Shown here piece by piece: positions 17,642 to 26,981 of a stretch of 34,586 nt of DNA. Source of the stretch: Candidatus Coproplasma stercoripullorum (GTDB lineage: Bacteria > Bacillota > Clostridia > Christensenellales > Borkfalkiaceae). The notes beneath the pieces are model-generated. The model searched no databases, had not been told where the DNA came from, and saw only the letters and a list, made by a program, of their open reading frames with translations. The translations under genes were made by a program, and so were the position numbers. The stretch's first letter is position 1; every line of letters begins with the position of its first letter. The stretch is taken from assembly GCA_018712405.1 (NCBI GenBank), contig DVHB01000121.1, positions 1 to 34,586 on the forward strand. The letters are read 5' to 3'.

Positions 17642-18955
17642 ATGGATAAGAGATACCATATAGTCACATATGGCTGCCAGATGAACGTGCACGATTCGGA
17701 AAAGATAGCCGGCATGCTCACGGAGCTTGGCTATTCCCCGTGCGACAGTATGGATGAGGCAGATATAGTGGTGTTCAATACCTGCTGCATAAGGGAGAAC
17801 GCCGAAAATCATGCCTATGGCAATATAGGCATGCTAAAGAAGCTCAAGGCAAAAAAGCGCGATATGATAATCGCCGTCGGCGGGTGCATGCCGCAGCAGA
17901 TAGGCAAGGCCGATATCCTGCACAAAAAATTCCCCTATGTCGATATAATATTCGGCACGCACAATTTAAACAGGTTAAAGGCATATGTGGAGGAGAAGCT
18001 GGGCGGCAAAAAGTCGGTCATAGAGATATATGGCTCCGAGGGCGAGGTTGTCGAGGGCGAGAAGCCCTTACGCACGAGCTACCCCAACGCCTGGATAAAC
18101 ATAATGTACGGCTGCAACAACTTCTGCAGCTACTGCATAGTGCCCTATGTGCGCGGCAGGGAGCGCAGCCGCCGTTCGGAGAATGTGATCGCAGAGGCGC
18201 GCTCTTTAATTGCGGACGGGTATAAAGAACTTACCCTTTTGGGCCAGAATGTAAACTCTTATGCGAACGGAACGGACGATATCCGCTTCCCCACGCTGCT
18301 CGAGCGCATTGCGGAGATCGACGGCAAATTCCGCCTGCGCTTTATGACCAGCCACCCCAAGGATTTTTCTGAAGAGCTTGCAAGGGCCATGGCGTCGGAT
18401 AAAAAGATCTGCCGCTCTCTGCACCTGCCTGTGCAGAGCGGGTCAGACAGGATCCTTTCGGCGATGAACAGAAAATACACTGCCGCCGACTATCTCAGAA
18501 AGATAGATATACTAAAAAAATATATTCCCGACTGCGCCGTGACCACAGATCTCATTGTAGGCTTCCCCGGTGAGACGGACGAAGATTTCAGAGCCACGCT
18601 CAACCTTGTAAGGGAAGTCGGTTTTTCATCGGCGTTCACGTTTGTATATTCAAGGAGAGAAGGCACTGTGGCGGCAAAGATGCCCGGACAGATCCCAGAG
18701 GAGGTATCAAAGGAGAGGATAATGGAGCTCGTCGCGCTGGTAAATTCTCTCACGCGCGAACAGAGCGCAAAATACGTCGGCCGCACCTGCGAGATTCTCT
18801 GCGAGGGGTATGACGAAAAGCGCGGCCTCTTTTTGGGGCGGGACGAGTACGGTAGAATGGGTTATTTTGCGTGCGATAAAAACGTGATAGGCGAATTTGT
18901 GACGCTGGCCGTAAAAGAGGCCAACGGCGTATCGCTTATGGGCGAGCTTGTATAA
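17642..18955 (+). CDS. miaB: tRNA methylthiotransferase MiaB
   Basis: MiaB adds a methylthio group to i6A37 of tRNA, acting after MiaA (encoded 5 kb downstream). The 437-residue protein has the N-terminal UPF0004 domain with three conserved cysteines, including YGCQMN, FNTCCIRE and VGGCMPQ, for the auxiliary [4Fe-4S] cluster. The radical-SAM triad is in YGCNNFCSYCIVPYVRG, and a C-terminal TRAM domain follows. CAGGAG precedes the ATG. The YGCQMN and CIVPYVRGRERSR signatures fit MiaB rather than MtaB or RimO. Confidence 0.96.
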   Translation: MDKRYHIVTYGCQMNVHDSEKIAGMLTELGYSPCDSMDEADIVVFNTCCIRENAENHAYGNIGMLKKLKAKKRDMIIAVGGCMPQQIGKADILHKKFPYVDIIFGTHNLNRLKAYVEEKLGGKKSVIEIYGSEGEVVEGEKPLRTSYPNAWINIMYGCNNFCSYCIVPYVRGRERSRRSENVIAEARSLIADGYKELTLLGQNVNSYANGTDDIRFPTLLERIAEIDGKFRLRFMTSHPKDFSEELARAMASDKKICRSLHLPVQSGSDRILSAMNRKYTAADYLRKIDILKKYIPDCAVTTDLIVGFPGETDEDFRATLNLVREVGFSSAFTFVYSRREGTVAAKMPGQIPEEVSKERIMELVALVNSLTREQSAKYVGRTCEILCEGYDEKRGLFLGRDEYGRMGYFACDKNVIGEFVTLAVKEANGVSLMGELV

Positions 18956-18988
18956 CCGCGCCGCGCGGTGCAACCAGGCTGCATGAGT

Positions 18989-19006
18989 CCGCATATTTTT
19001 ATGCGG
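18989..19006 (+). terminator. Hairpin between miaB and mutS
   Basis: CCGCATA (18989-18995) and TATGCGG (19000-19006) form a 7-bp stem with a TTTT loop, downstream of a smaller CCGCG/CGCGG repeat at 18956-18968. There is no U-tract after the stem, so termination is uncertain. The 122-bp gap holds no gene. Confidence 0.35.
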
Positions 19007-19077
19007 CATCGAATTTTGCCTGCTGCGTACGTTTTTGTCTGTGCGGGCGGCATTCAGGTTAAAATAAGGTAGGCATT

Positions 19078-21654
19078 ATGGCACTTTCACCTATGATGAA
19101 ACATTACCTTTCCGTAAAGGAAAAGTATAAAGACTGCGTTCTTTTTTACAGGCTCGGCGACTTCTACGAGATGTTTTTCGACGATGCCGAAAGGGTCTCA
19201 AAACTTCTTGGGATCACGCTTACGGGGCGCGACTGCGGGCTGGACAAGCGTGCGCCCATGTGCGGCGTGCCCTATCATGCGGCGGATGACTATATAGCCC
19301 GCCTTATAGAGCTGGGTGAAAAGGTCGCAATCTGCGAACAGCTCGAGGATCCCTCTTCTAAATCGGGCGATATCGTTGCGCGCGACGTGATAAGAGTGGT
19401 TACGCCCGGTACTATGACTGACGAAAATCACCTCGACGAGCGCACTCCGAGTTTTATCTGCAGCGCATATTTAGACGGTTCTTTTTCGGCAATTTCCTGG
19501 GCGGATATTACTACGGGCGAGTTCTGCGCCGAAGAATTTGAGGCCGACGGCGAGTGCTCGCAGGCCGTCGCCTTGATGGTAAAACTCGGCGTAAAAGAGG
19601 TGATATGCAACGATAAATTCCTGCTCGGATCGCGCGACCTTGCAGAGGTTTCGCGCGGAGTATTGCCTAAATTTTCGTCCTATCCTGAGTGGGCCTACGG
19701 GCGCGCCTCGGCCGAAAGGGCGCTGTGCGAGCAGTTCAATGCAAAGTCGCTCTCGGCCTTTTCTGTCTGCGGGCACGACGGTGCGATATGCGCGGCGGGC
19801 GCTCTCATTGAGTATCTTAAGGATACGCAGAAGCATGCCCTTAAAAATATCGATGGTATACGCTATCTCTCTTCAGACAGTTATCTGAAGCTCGACAATA
19901 CCGCTATAAGAAACCTTGAGCTGGTAAAGACACTCTCCGAAGGAAAGAAATACGGTTCGCTTTTATGGCTGCTCGACAAGACAAAGACGGGCATGGGCTC
20001 GCGCCTTCTGCAGAGTTGTCTTCTGTCGCCGCTCGTGGATATCGAAGCGATAAACTACAGATTGAGCGGCGTTGAGGAATTTTTCAACGCTCCCGTCGTG
20101 ATGCTTTCGGTCGCCGATCTTCTTTCAGAGGTGAGGGACATAGAGCGCCTCTCCGGTAAGATCTCCAACGACAATATCATGCCGCGCGACTGCCTGGCGC
20201 TCGCACGCTCGCTCGAGGTGGTGCCCAACTTAAAGTTCCAGCTCTCCGGCTTTTCGTCGAAAGCGGTGATAGATATCGCAGATGGTCTGATAGATCTGGG
20301 CGACGTTGCCGACCTCATTGACAGGGCGATAGTTTCTGAAAATACGCCAACCGTTTTAAAAGACGGCGGGTATATAAAGGCGGGCTTCAATTCCCGCCTG
20401 GACGAGCTGAGAGATATAAAGGATCACGGCAAGGATATAATGCTGCGCATCGAATCGCGCGAGCGCGACGCGACTGGCATACGCACGCTGAGAGTGGGTT
20501 TCAATCGCGTGTTCGGTTATTATATAGAAGTTTCAAAGTCGTTCAAAGATAAGGTGCCTCTTCATTATCAGCGCAGGCAGACTCTGGCCAACGCTGAAAG
20601 GTACACCACCGATGAACTCAAAGAGATAGAGGAAAAGATCTTAACCAGTGAAGAAACGGCCTTAAAACTTGAAGCCGAACTGTATGCGAAGATAAAGGAG
20701 AGGTTGGCCGAGAATATCAATAATCTTAAAAAGCTCTCTTCGGCGATAGCTTTTTTGGATGTGCTGATAAGTTTCGCCCAGGTGGCAAAGAGCAACCGCT
20801 ATATCCGTCCCGTCATCACGCCAAGCGACAGTCCGCTTGTCATAAAGGAGGGCCGGCATCCGGTAGTGGAGGTCATCTCAAAGGAGAAATTTGTTCCCAA
20901 CGACGTGCTTTTGGATGAGGACGAAAACCGCACCATGATAATCACCGGTCCCAACATGGCGGGAAAGAGCACGTACATGCGCCAGACGGCGCTTATCACA
21001 ATAATGGCGCACATAGGGTGCTTTGTGCCGGCAAAGTCGGCCGAGGTGCCTATAACCGACAGGATATTCACCCGCGTTGGCGCGAGCGACAATCTTATTC
21101 TGGATCAAAGTACTTTCATGGTGGAGATGATTGAGGTCGCCTCCATTTTGCAAAACGCTACAAAGAACAGCCTTCTGATTCTGGACGAGGTGGGCAGAGG
21201 AACGAGCACATATGACGGTCTCTCCATTGCCTGGGCGGTGATAGAGCAGATAACCAATAAGATAGGCGCAAAAACAATGTTCGCCACTCACTATCATGAG
21301 CTTACCGAGCTCGAGAGCAGGATGCACGGCGTGAAGAACTATAAGATAGCTGCAAAGGAAATAAACGGCAGCGTGGTGTTCCTGCGCAAGATTATGCGCG
21401 GCGGCGCCAACCGCAGCTTCGGCATAGAGGTGGCGGCTCTCGCCGGCGTTCCGCAGGAGGTCACCGACAGGGCTAAGCAGATATTGAAGGCTGTTGAGCG
21501 CGGCGAGGGTGCGGTCATAAGGCAGGCGGAAGACAGCAGCGAAGAGCGGGAATGTTCGGAAGTTGAAAAAATACTCAAAGAGACCGATCTTAATAATCTC
21601 TCGCCCATGCAGGCGTTCATGCTCCTTTCAGACCTTGTTGAAAAGGTAAAATAA
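19078..21654 (+). CDS. mutS: DNA mismatch repair protein MutS
   Basis: MutS recognises mismatches and small loops and recruits MutL. The 858-residue protein has the mismatch-reading Phe-X-Glu motif in RLGDFYEMFF (N-terminal domain). It continues through connector, core and clamp domains to the ABC-type ATPase, with Walker A GPNMAGKSTYM (Lys630), the LDEVGRGTSTYDGLS Walker B/signature region and ATHYHEL. This is a full-length MutS1, not a MutS2, since there is no Smr domain. AAGGTAGG precedes the ATG. mutL follows after 80 bases. Confidence 0.98.
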   Translation: MALSPMMKHYLSVKEKYKDCVLFYRLGDFYEMFFDDAERVSKLLGITLTGRDCGLDKRAPMCGVPYHAADDYIARLIELGEKVAICEQLEDPSSKSGDIVARDVIRVVTPGTMTDENHLDERTPSFICSAYLDGSFSAISWADITTGEFCAEEFEADGECSQAVALMVKLGVKEVICNDKFLLGSRDLAEVSRGVLPKFSSYPEWAYGRASAERALCEQFNAKSLSAFSVCGHDGAICAAGALIEYLKDTQKHALKNIDGIRYLSSDSYLKLDNTAIRNLELVKTLSEGKKYGSLLWLLDKTKTGMGSRLLQSCLLSPLVDIEAINYRLSGVEEFFNAPVVMLSVADLLSEVRDIERLSGKISNDNIMPRDCLALARSLEVVPNLKFQLSGFSSKAVIDIADGLIDLGDVADLIDRAIVSENTPTVLKDGGYIKAGFNSRLDELRDIKDHGKDIMLRIESRERDATGIRTLRVGFNRVFGYYIEVSKSFKDKVPLHYQRRQTLANAERYTTDELKEIEEKILTSEETALKLEAELYAKIKERLAENINNLKKLSSAIAFLDVLISFAQVAKSNRYIRPVITPSDSPLVIKEGRHPVVEVISKEKFVPNDVLLDEDENRTMIITGPNMAGKSTYMRQTALITIMAHIGCFVPAKSAEVPITDRIFTRVGASDNLILDQSTFMVEMIEVASILQNATKNSLLILDEVGRGTSTYDGLSIAWAVIEQITNKIGAKTMFATHYHELTELESRMHGVKNYKIAAKEINGSVVFLRKIMRGGANRSFGIEVAALAGVPQEVTDRAKQILKAVERGEGAVIRQAEDSSEERECSEVEKILKETDLNNLSPMQAFMLLSDLVEKVK

Positions 21655-21734
21655 TTTAATCTGGCCGCATGGCTGAGCGTGTGCGGCGCGAATTGTCCTA
21701 AGCACTGCTCAGGCATATGATTTAAGGAAATAAA

Positions 21735-23759
21735 ATGGGAAAGATAAATATTCTCACAAAGGATATATACAACAGAATAGCCGCGGGAGAAGTTGTCGAC
21801 AGGCCGTATTCCGCAGTGAAGGAGCTCGTTGAAAATTCGCTCGACGCGGGTGCCACCGAGATTTCCGTCTATATCGAAAAGGCGGGCAAACAGCTCATCA
21901 AGGTGAGCGACAACGGAAGCGGTATAGAGCGCGACGATATGCGCAAGGCCTTCATCCCGCACGCCACGAGCAAGGTCGCAAAGGTTGAAGACCTCGATTC
22001 TATCGCAACTTTAGGCTTTCGCGGCGAGGCGCTCGCCAGTATTTCTTCTATCTCACGCACTGAGATAACCTCTGTTACTCAAGGAAATCAGGCATGCAGG
22101 GTGGTGTGCGACGGCGGATATATAGGCAAGGAGGAGCCTGCCGCGCTCGATAGGGGAACTGAGGTCTGTGTACACAACCTCTTTTATAATACGCCCGCGC
22201 GTGCAAAATTTTTAAAGTCGGATAAGGCGGAGGAGAGCGATATTCAAAACTTTATGTCGCGCTTTATTCTCGGTAATCCCGACGTGTCATTCAGGTACTT
22301 TGCCGACGGCAAGCTCAAACTCCAGTCGTTTGGCAACGGGCTTGACGAAGCTGTCGCGCAGGTTTACGGTGCGAAGACCATTCCTAATTGTTATAAGATA
22401 AACGCAGAGAAAAACGGCATAAAAATTTACGGATTCATCGGCAATCAGAACTTTTTAAAACCCAACAAGAGTTATCAGAGCCTGTTTTTAAACGGCAGAT
22501 ATATTGTAAACAATATTGTCTCTTCGGCAATTTCAAATGCTTATGCGGCCTATCTCATGAAGAGGCAATATCCGTTCTATGTGCTCTTTATCGACGTTTC
22601 CGCAGACTTTGTGGATGTAAACGTGCATCCCAACAAGGCTGACGTCCGTTTTGCCGACGGCAGGGCAGTTTACGGTGCGGTATATTCGGTAATTTCTGGT
22701 ATTTTAGACGGCACGGCGCGCGCCGCTGATTTTGTTGTGGACTATTCCCGCATTGCTGAAGCAAAATCGTCGATGTCCGCCGAACAGATGTCGGCGGAGA
22801 GCATTTGTACTGCCGAAGTAAAGGAGGCTGATAAAACCGGCGAAAGCGGGATATTCGAGAGCTGCGAAAGGGCTTTTAAACCTGTAGAAGCGGTTGAAAA
22901 ATCAGTGCATGAAATTGAGGTTACAGGCAGTTTTCCCTCATTCAGCGGCGGTTCTTCGGCTAAAAAGTTTGCAGACGAGAAGAGCTTGCGGGAAGATTTG
23001 TCTGCATATGAAAATTATGAGGAACCGAAGTTTGAAGACAGGGAAAAGACCTATCCCGTATATGCCTATTACGCCGGTCTTGATGAAAAGAATGTGTTCA
23101 AAGTGAGCAGTCCCGGCCGCGGCATTTCAGATTCCAGGGAGCCCGGCAGTTTTTCCGGTTCGGCTAAACAGGATAAGATTGTATGCAGTCAGATTACCTA
23201 CAAAGGTAATCTGTTCAATACATATCTTCTGTATGAAAAAGAAGATGAAGTTTATATAATTGATCAGCATGCCGCGCATGAAAGGCTTATATACGACAGA
23301 TATAGAAAGCAGGTAGAGGAACGCGCTATTGTCCGCCAGGGGATGCTCGTGCCATATATTCTGAGTCTTACTCCTGAAGAGAATGTATTCTTTGAAGAGA
23401 ATCTTTCCGTGATACGTGAAATGGGCTTTGATGTAGAACCGTTCGGTATCAATTCTTACCGAGTGTGCGAGGTGCCTGCCGACCTAAAAGGTCTTGACTT
23501 TACCTCGTTCTTCAGTGAGTTGCTTTCAGATATTTCGGGGTTGAAGTCGATAAAGATGGCTGATGTTTTAAAGGACAAAATAGCAATGTCGGCATGTAAA
23601 CATGCGGTTAAGGGAGGTATGCAGCTTTCCAGACAGGAGGCTGACGAACTTCTTTCACAGATGCACGGCGATATGGGTTTAAAATGTCCTCACGGCAGGC
23701 CGGTCGCAGTAAAGCTCACAAAATATCAGATTGAAAAGATGTTCAAAAGGATAGTGTAG
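21735..23759 (+). CDS. mutL: DNA mismatch repair endonuclease MutL
   Basis: MutL couples mismatch recognition to strand incision. The 674-residue protein has the GHKL ATPase motifs ENSLDAGAT, DNGSGI and TLGFRGEAL at the N-terminus, a poorly conserved linker (about 335-470), and a C-terminal endonuclease domain. The metal-binding motif reads DQHAAHERLIYD (from Asp510), so the last acidic position of the usual DQHA-x2-E-x4-E is Asp instead of Glu. SACKHAVKGG and CPHGRP are present. It should therefore be a nicking MutL, as expected in bacteria lacking MutH. TTAAGGAA precedes the ATG. Confidence 0.97.
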   Translation: MGKINILTKDIYNRIAAGEVVDRPYSAVKELVENSLDAGATEISVYIEKAGKQLIKVSDNGSGIERDDMRKAFIPHATSKVAKVEDLDSIATLGFRGEALASISSISRTEITSVTQGNQACRVVCDGGYIGKEEPAALDRGTEVCVHNLFYNTPARAKFLKSDKAEESDIQNFMSRFILGNPDVSFRYFADGKLKLQSFGNGLDEAVAQVYGAKTIPNCYKINAEKNGIKIYGFIGNQNFLKPNKSYQSLFLNGRYIVNNIVSSAISNAYAAYLMKRQYPFYVLFIDVSADFVDVNVHPNKADVRFADGRAVYGAVYSVISGILDGTARAADFVVDYSRIAEAKSSMSAEQMSAESICTAEVKEADKTGESGIFESCERAFKPVEAVEKSVHEIEVTGSFPSFSGGSSAKKFADEKSLREDLSAYENYEEPKFEDREKTYPVYAYYAGLDEKNVFKVSSPGRGISDSREPGSFSGSAKQDKIVCSQITYKGNLFNTYLLYEKEDEVYIIDQHAAHERLIYDRYRKQVEERAIVRQGMLVPYILSLTPEENVFFEENLSVIREMGFDVEPFGINSYRVCEVPADLKGLDFTSFFSELLSDISGLKSIKMADVLKDKIAMSACKHAVKGGMQLSRQEADELLSQMHGDMGLKCPHGRPVAVKLTKYQIEKMFKRIV

Positions 23760-23761
23760 CT

Positions 23762-24667
23762 GTGGGCAGGGTACTTGTTATATGCGGCGCTACGGCGACG
23801 GGAAAGACGGCTCTTGCCGCTGAATGTGCAAAATTGCTTGAAAGCGCCGTTGTATCGGCCGATTCTCAGCTTGTCTATAAGGGACTGAATATAGGTACTG
23901 CAAAGCCTTCGGATGAAGAGAAGCTGGGCATTCAGCATTACATGATTGACGTGGCCGAGCCGACCTGTGAATACAGCGTGTCCGACTATAAAAACTCCGC
24001 TCTGCCGATAGTTGAAAAATTGCTCAATGATGGTAAAACGCCCGTAATTTGCGGAGGTACCGGTTTTTATATCAATTCGCTGTTATTTGACCTCAGTTAT
24101 GGCGGGGTCGCTGCAGACGGCGCCGTGCGGCATAAGTATGAAGAGCTTGCAAAAGAGCGCGGGAGGGAATATGTATATGATATGCTCAAATCTGTCGATC
24201 CTGATAGTGCGGCCAAACTTCAATCAAACGATTTGAAGCGTGTAATTCGTGCCCTCGAAATATACGAAGTCGGCGGCAGAAAGAAGTCTGAAATAAACGA
24301 CTGTATGACGCCGAGATACGACTATATTGCCATCGCCATAAACTACCCGCGTGAGGAATTGTATGACAGAATAAATAAACGCGTCGATATGATGTTCGAG
24401 GCGGGGCTTGTTGAGGAAGTGGAGGGTCTGCTCGCGCGCGGTATAGACGAAAGTTGCCGCTGCATGCAGGCCATAGGGTATAAAGAAGTGGTCGAAGGCT
24501 TAAAAAACGGCGATTTGCGAAGTACTATGCGTGACATAATAAAGCAAAACACACGCAGATATGCAAAACGACAGATAACTTTTTTTAAAAAATTGCCCGG
24601 GCTCATCAATCTTTCTCCCGAGCAGGCCACAGCTGAAAATGTGATAAAACTTTTAAATAAGGTATAA
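23762..24667 (+). CDS. miaA: tRNA dimethylallyltransferase MiaA
   Basis: MiaA transfers a dimethylallyl group from DMAPP to adenosine 37 of tRNAs reading U-starting codons; MiaB then methylthiolates it. The 301-residue protein opens with the P-loop GATATGKTALA, followed by SADSQLVYKGLNIGTAKPS and the family motif QAIGYKEVVEG. The start is GTG at 23762, two bases after the mutL stop, with AAAAGGAT upstream. In Bacillus hfq follows miaA, but here the next gene is the YnbB-type lyase and no hfq is present. Confidence 0.97.
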   Translation: MGRVLVICGATATGKTALAAECAKLLESAVVSADSQLVYKGLNIGTAKPSDEEKLGIQHYMIDVAEPTCEYSVSDYKNSALPIVEKLLNDGKTPVICGGTGFYINSLLFDLSYGGVAADGAVRHKYEELAKERGREYVYDMLKSVDPDSAAKLQSNDLKRVIRALEIYEVGGRKKSEINDCMTPRYDYIAIAINYPREELYDRINKRVDMMFEAGLVEEVEGLLARGIDESCRCMQAIGYKEVVEGLKNGDLRSTMRDIIKQNTRRYAKRQITFFKKLPGLINLSPEQATAENVIKLLNKV

Positions 24668-24672
24668 TTTTC

Positions 24673-25896
24673 ATGGCGGAAAATTTTGATAAGGAAAAAT
24701 ATATACAGGAGTGCGAGGATAAGCTCGCAGACAAATTCAGAGAGATCGACAGGATAGCCCTCTTCAATCAGTCAAAGGTGTGTGAGGCGTTTGCCGAAAA
24801 CAGGATAGCTGCGCGCCACTTTGCTGGAACCGCGGGCTATGGCTACGGCGACGAGGGCAGGGACTGCCTCGGCAAGGTGTTTGCGCAAGCCTTCGGTGCG
24901 GAGGATGGCACAGTTTCTCCACACATTCTCTCGGGAACGCATGCGCTCACGGTGGCGCTGTTCGGGCTTCTGCGTCCCGGCGACACGCTCTTTTGTATCA
25001 GCGGTATGCCGTATGATACTATCCGCGGCGTCATCTATGGCGACGGCAACGGCTCTTTAAAGGACTTTGGCATAAAGTTCCGCTGTTGCGACCTTGTGGG
25101 CGATAAGTTTGACTACCCTGCGATAAAGATGGGTCTTGCAGAGGCAAAAGTCGTTTATATCCAACGTTCGCGCGGGTATGAACTGCGCGACGCGTTTTCG
25201 ATAGACGAGATCGCCGAAGTCTGTGCCTTTGTTCGCGAAAATGGCTTTACCGGTTGCATCTTCGTCGATAACTGCTACGGCGAATTTGTGGAGACAAAAG
25301 AGCCGACCGAAGTAGGTGCTGATCTCATTGTGGGCTCACTTATAAAAAACCCCGGCGGCGGGCTTGCGCAGACCGGCGGATATATCTGCGGAAAGGCGGA
25401 GTATATCGATATGATAGGCAAGCGCCTCACCGCACCGTCTATCGGAACGGAAGTCGGCTCGCATGCGCTCGGGTATCAGTATTACTACCAGGGCTTTTTT
25501 ATGGCGCCGCACACCGTCGCGCAGGCGCTCAAATGCAGTCTGCTCATAGGCGAGGCTATGGCGGGACTGGGTTATAAAAATTATCCGCCCACGGACGAGC
25601 TCCCGCACGACATTACCCGCGCAATCGAGTTCGGCGACGCAGACAAGATGGTTAACTTTATCCGCGAAGTGCAGTACGCCTCGCCCGTCGACGGGTATGT
25701 CACCTGTGAACCGTGGGATATGCCGGGCTATGACGACAAGATAATAATGGCGGCAGGCACATTTGTTTCGGGCGCATCGATAGAGCTCTCGGCCGACGGC
25801 CCCGTTAAGCCGCCATATATTGCATACTTTCAGGGCGGGCTTACCTACGAGCACGGCAAATATGCTCTTATGAAAATTTTAGATAAACTTGTTTGA
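24673..25896 (+). CDS. Methionine gamma-lyase-family PLP protein (YnbB / 'aluminium resistance' family)
   Basis: The 407-residue protein matches the family annotated as methionine gamma-lyase family or aluminium resistance protein (Bacillus YnbB). It has the aspartate-aminotransferase fold, with HILSGTHALTVALFG near residue 85, IFVDNCYGEF (the PLP-ring aspartate) and DLIVGSLIKNPGGGLAQTGG, where the lysine before NPGG is the likely Schiff base. The exact reaction is not established for this family. It begins 5 bases after miaA, a neighbourhood conserved in Firmicutes, and ends the miaB-to-lyase run at a long hairpin terminator. Confidence 0.9.
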   Translation: MAENFDKEKYIQECEDKLADKFREIDRIALFNQSKVCEAFAENRIAARHFAGTAGYGYGDEGRDCLGKVFAQAFGAEDGTVSPHILSGTHALTVALFGLLRPGDTLFCISGMPYDTIRGVIYGDGNGSLKDFGIKFRCCDLVGDKFDYPAIKMGLAEAKVVYIQRSRGYELRDAFSIDEIAEVCAFVRENGFTGCIFVDNCYGEFVETKEPTEVGADLIVGSLIKNPGGGLAQTGGYICGKAEYIDMIGKRLTAPSIGTEVGSHALGYQYYYQGFFMAPHTVAQALKCSLLIGEAMAGLGYKNYPPTDELPHDITRAIEFGDADKMVNFIREVQYASPVDGYVTCEPWDMPGYDDKIIMAAGTFVSGASIELSADGPVKPPYIAYFQGGLTYEHGKYALMKILDKLV

Positions 25897-25897
25897 G

Positions 25898-25942
25898 TTA
25901 AGCGTGGCGCGGCGGCACAATTTGCCGCCGCGCTACGCTTAA
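25898..25942 (+). terminator. Long hairpin terminator after the YnbB-type gene
   Basis: Arms of 20 bases (25898-25917 with 25923-25942) pair throughout, with one G-U, around the loop CAATT. The stem starts one base after the stop codon. The AT-rich tail is not a pure U-run. The inner arm GCGCGGCGGCA recurs in the hairpin after purB. Confidence 0.75.
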
Positions 25943-25961
25943 AAATTATTTAAAATTTTTG

Positions 25962-25992
25962 TTGACATAAAGTTAAGTTTAAGTATTACAAT
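25962..25992 (+). promoter_or_regulatory. MerR-type promoter with dyad in a 19-bp spacer
   Basis: A consensus -35 TTGACA (25962-25967) and -10 TACAAT (25987-25992) are 19 bp apart. An imperfect dyad, CATAAAGTTAAGTTTAAG (25966-25983), fills the spacer, with five of seven arm pairs complementary around TTAA. Overlong spacing with an operator between the elements is the hallmark of MerR-family activation. A conventional reading (-10 TATTAC at 16 bp) is the alternative. No merR gene is in the window. Confidence 0.6.
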
Positions 25993-26017
25993 TCATTTGA
26001 TTGATGGAGGTAAACTT

Positions 26018-26776
26018 ATGGCTTTGACAGACAATGCAAAAAACTATATAAAAAAGGCCTTCTGGGCATACAGCCCGTTAAAGGAGACCGACCCCGAATT
26101 TTATGAATTCTTCTATAACTTCGCTTACGATGAGGTGCAGAACTTCGGCGACCTCGACGAAAAAACGGGATATCTTTCCGTGCTCGCCGTGCTATTGGGG
26201 TGCGGCGGATTTGATGAGTTTAAGGTAATGCTCCCTGCGGCGCTCAACTTTGGTGTGACGCCCGAAGAGGCGAGGGAGGTGGTTTACCAGGCGACGGCGT
26301 ATTTAGGCCTTGGCAGGGTGTTGTCCTTTATAAATGCCATGAATAAAGTTTTCGCCGCGCGCGGGATTAAACTGCCGCTTGAAAATAAGGGCACGACTGC
26401 GCCTGAAACAAGACTTGCGTCAGGTAACCAGGCGCAGGTGGACATCTTCGGCGAAAGTATGCGCGAGTTCTGGAAGAACGCCCCCGAAGGCAGGGCGCAT
26501 ATTAACTATTGGCTTGCCGATAACTGCTTTGGCGACTATTATACGCGCGGTGCGCTCGACTTTAAACAGCGCGAACTTATAACTTTTTGCTATCTTTATG
26601 CGCAGGGAGGGTGCGAACCACAGCTTATAAGCCACGCAATGGGAAACATGAAAGTAGGCAACAGCAAAGAACTGCTTGCAAACGTCGTTTCGCACTGCAT
26701 ACCCTACATAGGCTATCCGCGCAGCCTAAATGCGCTCACCGCGTTAGATGCTGCCGCAAAAAATTTAGGACTTTGA
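26018..26776 (+). CDS. Carboxymuconolactone decarboxylase (CMD)-family protein
   Basis: The 252-residue protein contains two CMD-type helical repeats: residues about 35-105 (LSVLAVLLGCGGFDEFKVMLPAALNFGVTPEE as the core, in two parts) and about 175-245 (RELITFCYLYAQGGCEPQ, then SHAMGN). The AhpD-type CxxCxxH thiol pair is absent; the second repeat has only a single cysteine before the histidine. Family members include decarboxylases and redox proteins, so the substrate is unknown. An upstream in-frame ATG at 25997 exists, but GGAGG at 26006-26010 sits 7 bases before the ATG at 26018, which sets the start. In Bacillus a CMD gene neighbours the MerR-type aldehyde regulator AdhR, which fits the promoter here. 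Confidence 0.88.
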   Translation: MALTDNAKNYIKKAFWAYSPLKETDPEFYEFFYNFAYDEVQNFGDLDEKTGYLSVLAVLLGCGGFDEFKVMLPAALNFGVTPEEAREVVYQATAYLGLGRVLSFINAMNKVFAARGIKLPLENKGTTAPETRLASGNQAQVDIFGESMREFWKNAPEGRAHINYWLADNCFGDYYTRGALDFKQRELITFCYLYAQGGCEPQLISHAMGNMKVGNSKELLANVVSHCIPYIGYPRSLNALTALDAAAKNLGL

Positions 26777-26780
26777 TTGT

Positions 26781-26876
26781 ATGAATCAAACGATTTATAC
26801 TAAAAGACTTATTTTGCGTAAGTTTGAAAGAAGCGACATTCCGGCTATCTCGAAAGAAACATATAAATTTATTTGA
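26781..26876 (+). pseudogene. Truncated GNAT acetyltransferase remnant
   Basis: A 31-codon frame reads MNQTIYTKRLILRKFERSD and continues IPAISKETYKFI before TGA. The TKRLILRKF..SDIPAI pattern is the typical N-terminus of RimJ/RimL-type GNAT acetyltransferases, which are normally 150-190 residues. No acetyl-CoA binding motif follows. Reading past the TGA in frame gives only 15 more codons to TAA at 26924. It looks like the remnant of a gene mostly deleted before the terminator at 26938. Confidence 0.55.
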
Positions 26877-26937
26877 GTAATGACTGAAAGACGGGGGATA
26901 ATTGATTTAACCAAAAAATTTTAAGTGCAACATAAAA

Positions 26938-26976
26938 GCCGCAAGGCGGGCAGAGATTCTCTGCCCGCCTTGCGGC
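26938..26976. terminator. Bidirectional terminator, 18-bp perfect stem
   Basis: Bases 26938-26955 and 26959-26976 are exact reverse complements around an ATT loop, with two extra A-T pairs outside. The minus strand continues into TTTTATGTTG and the plus strand into TTAATTT. It separates the convergent CMD and M24-fusion transcripts. Confidence 0.9.
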
Positions 26977-26981
26977 TTAAT

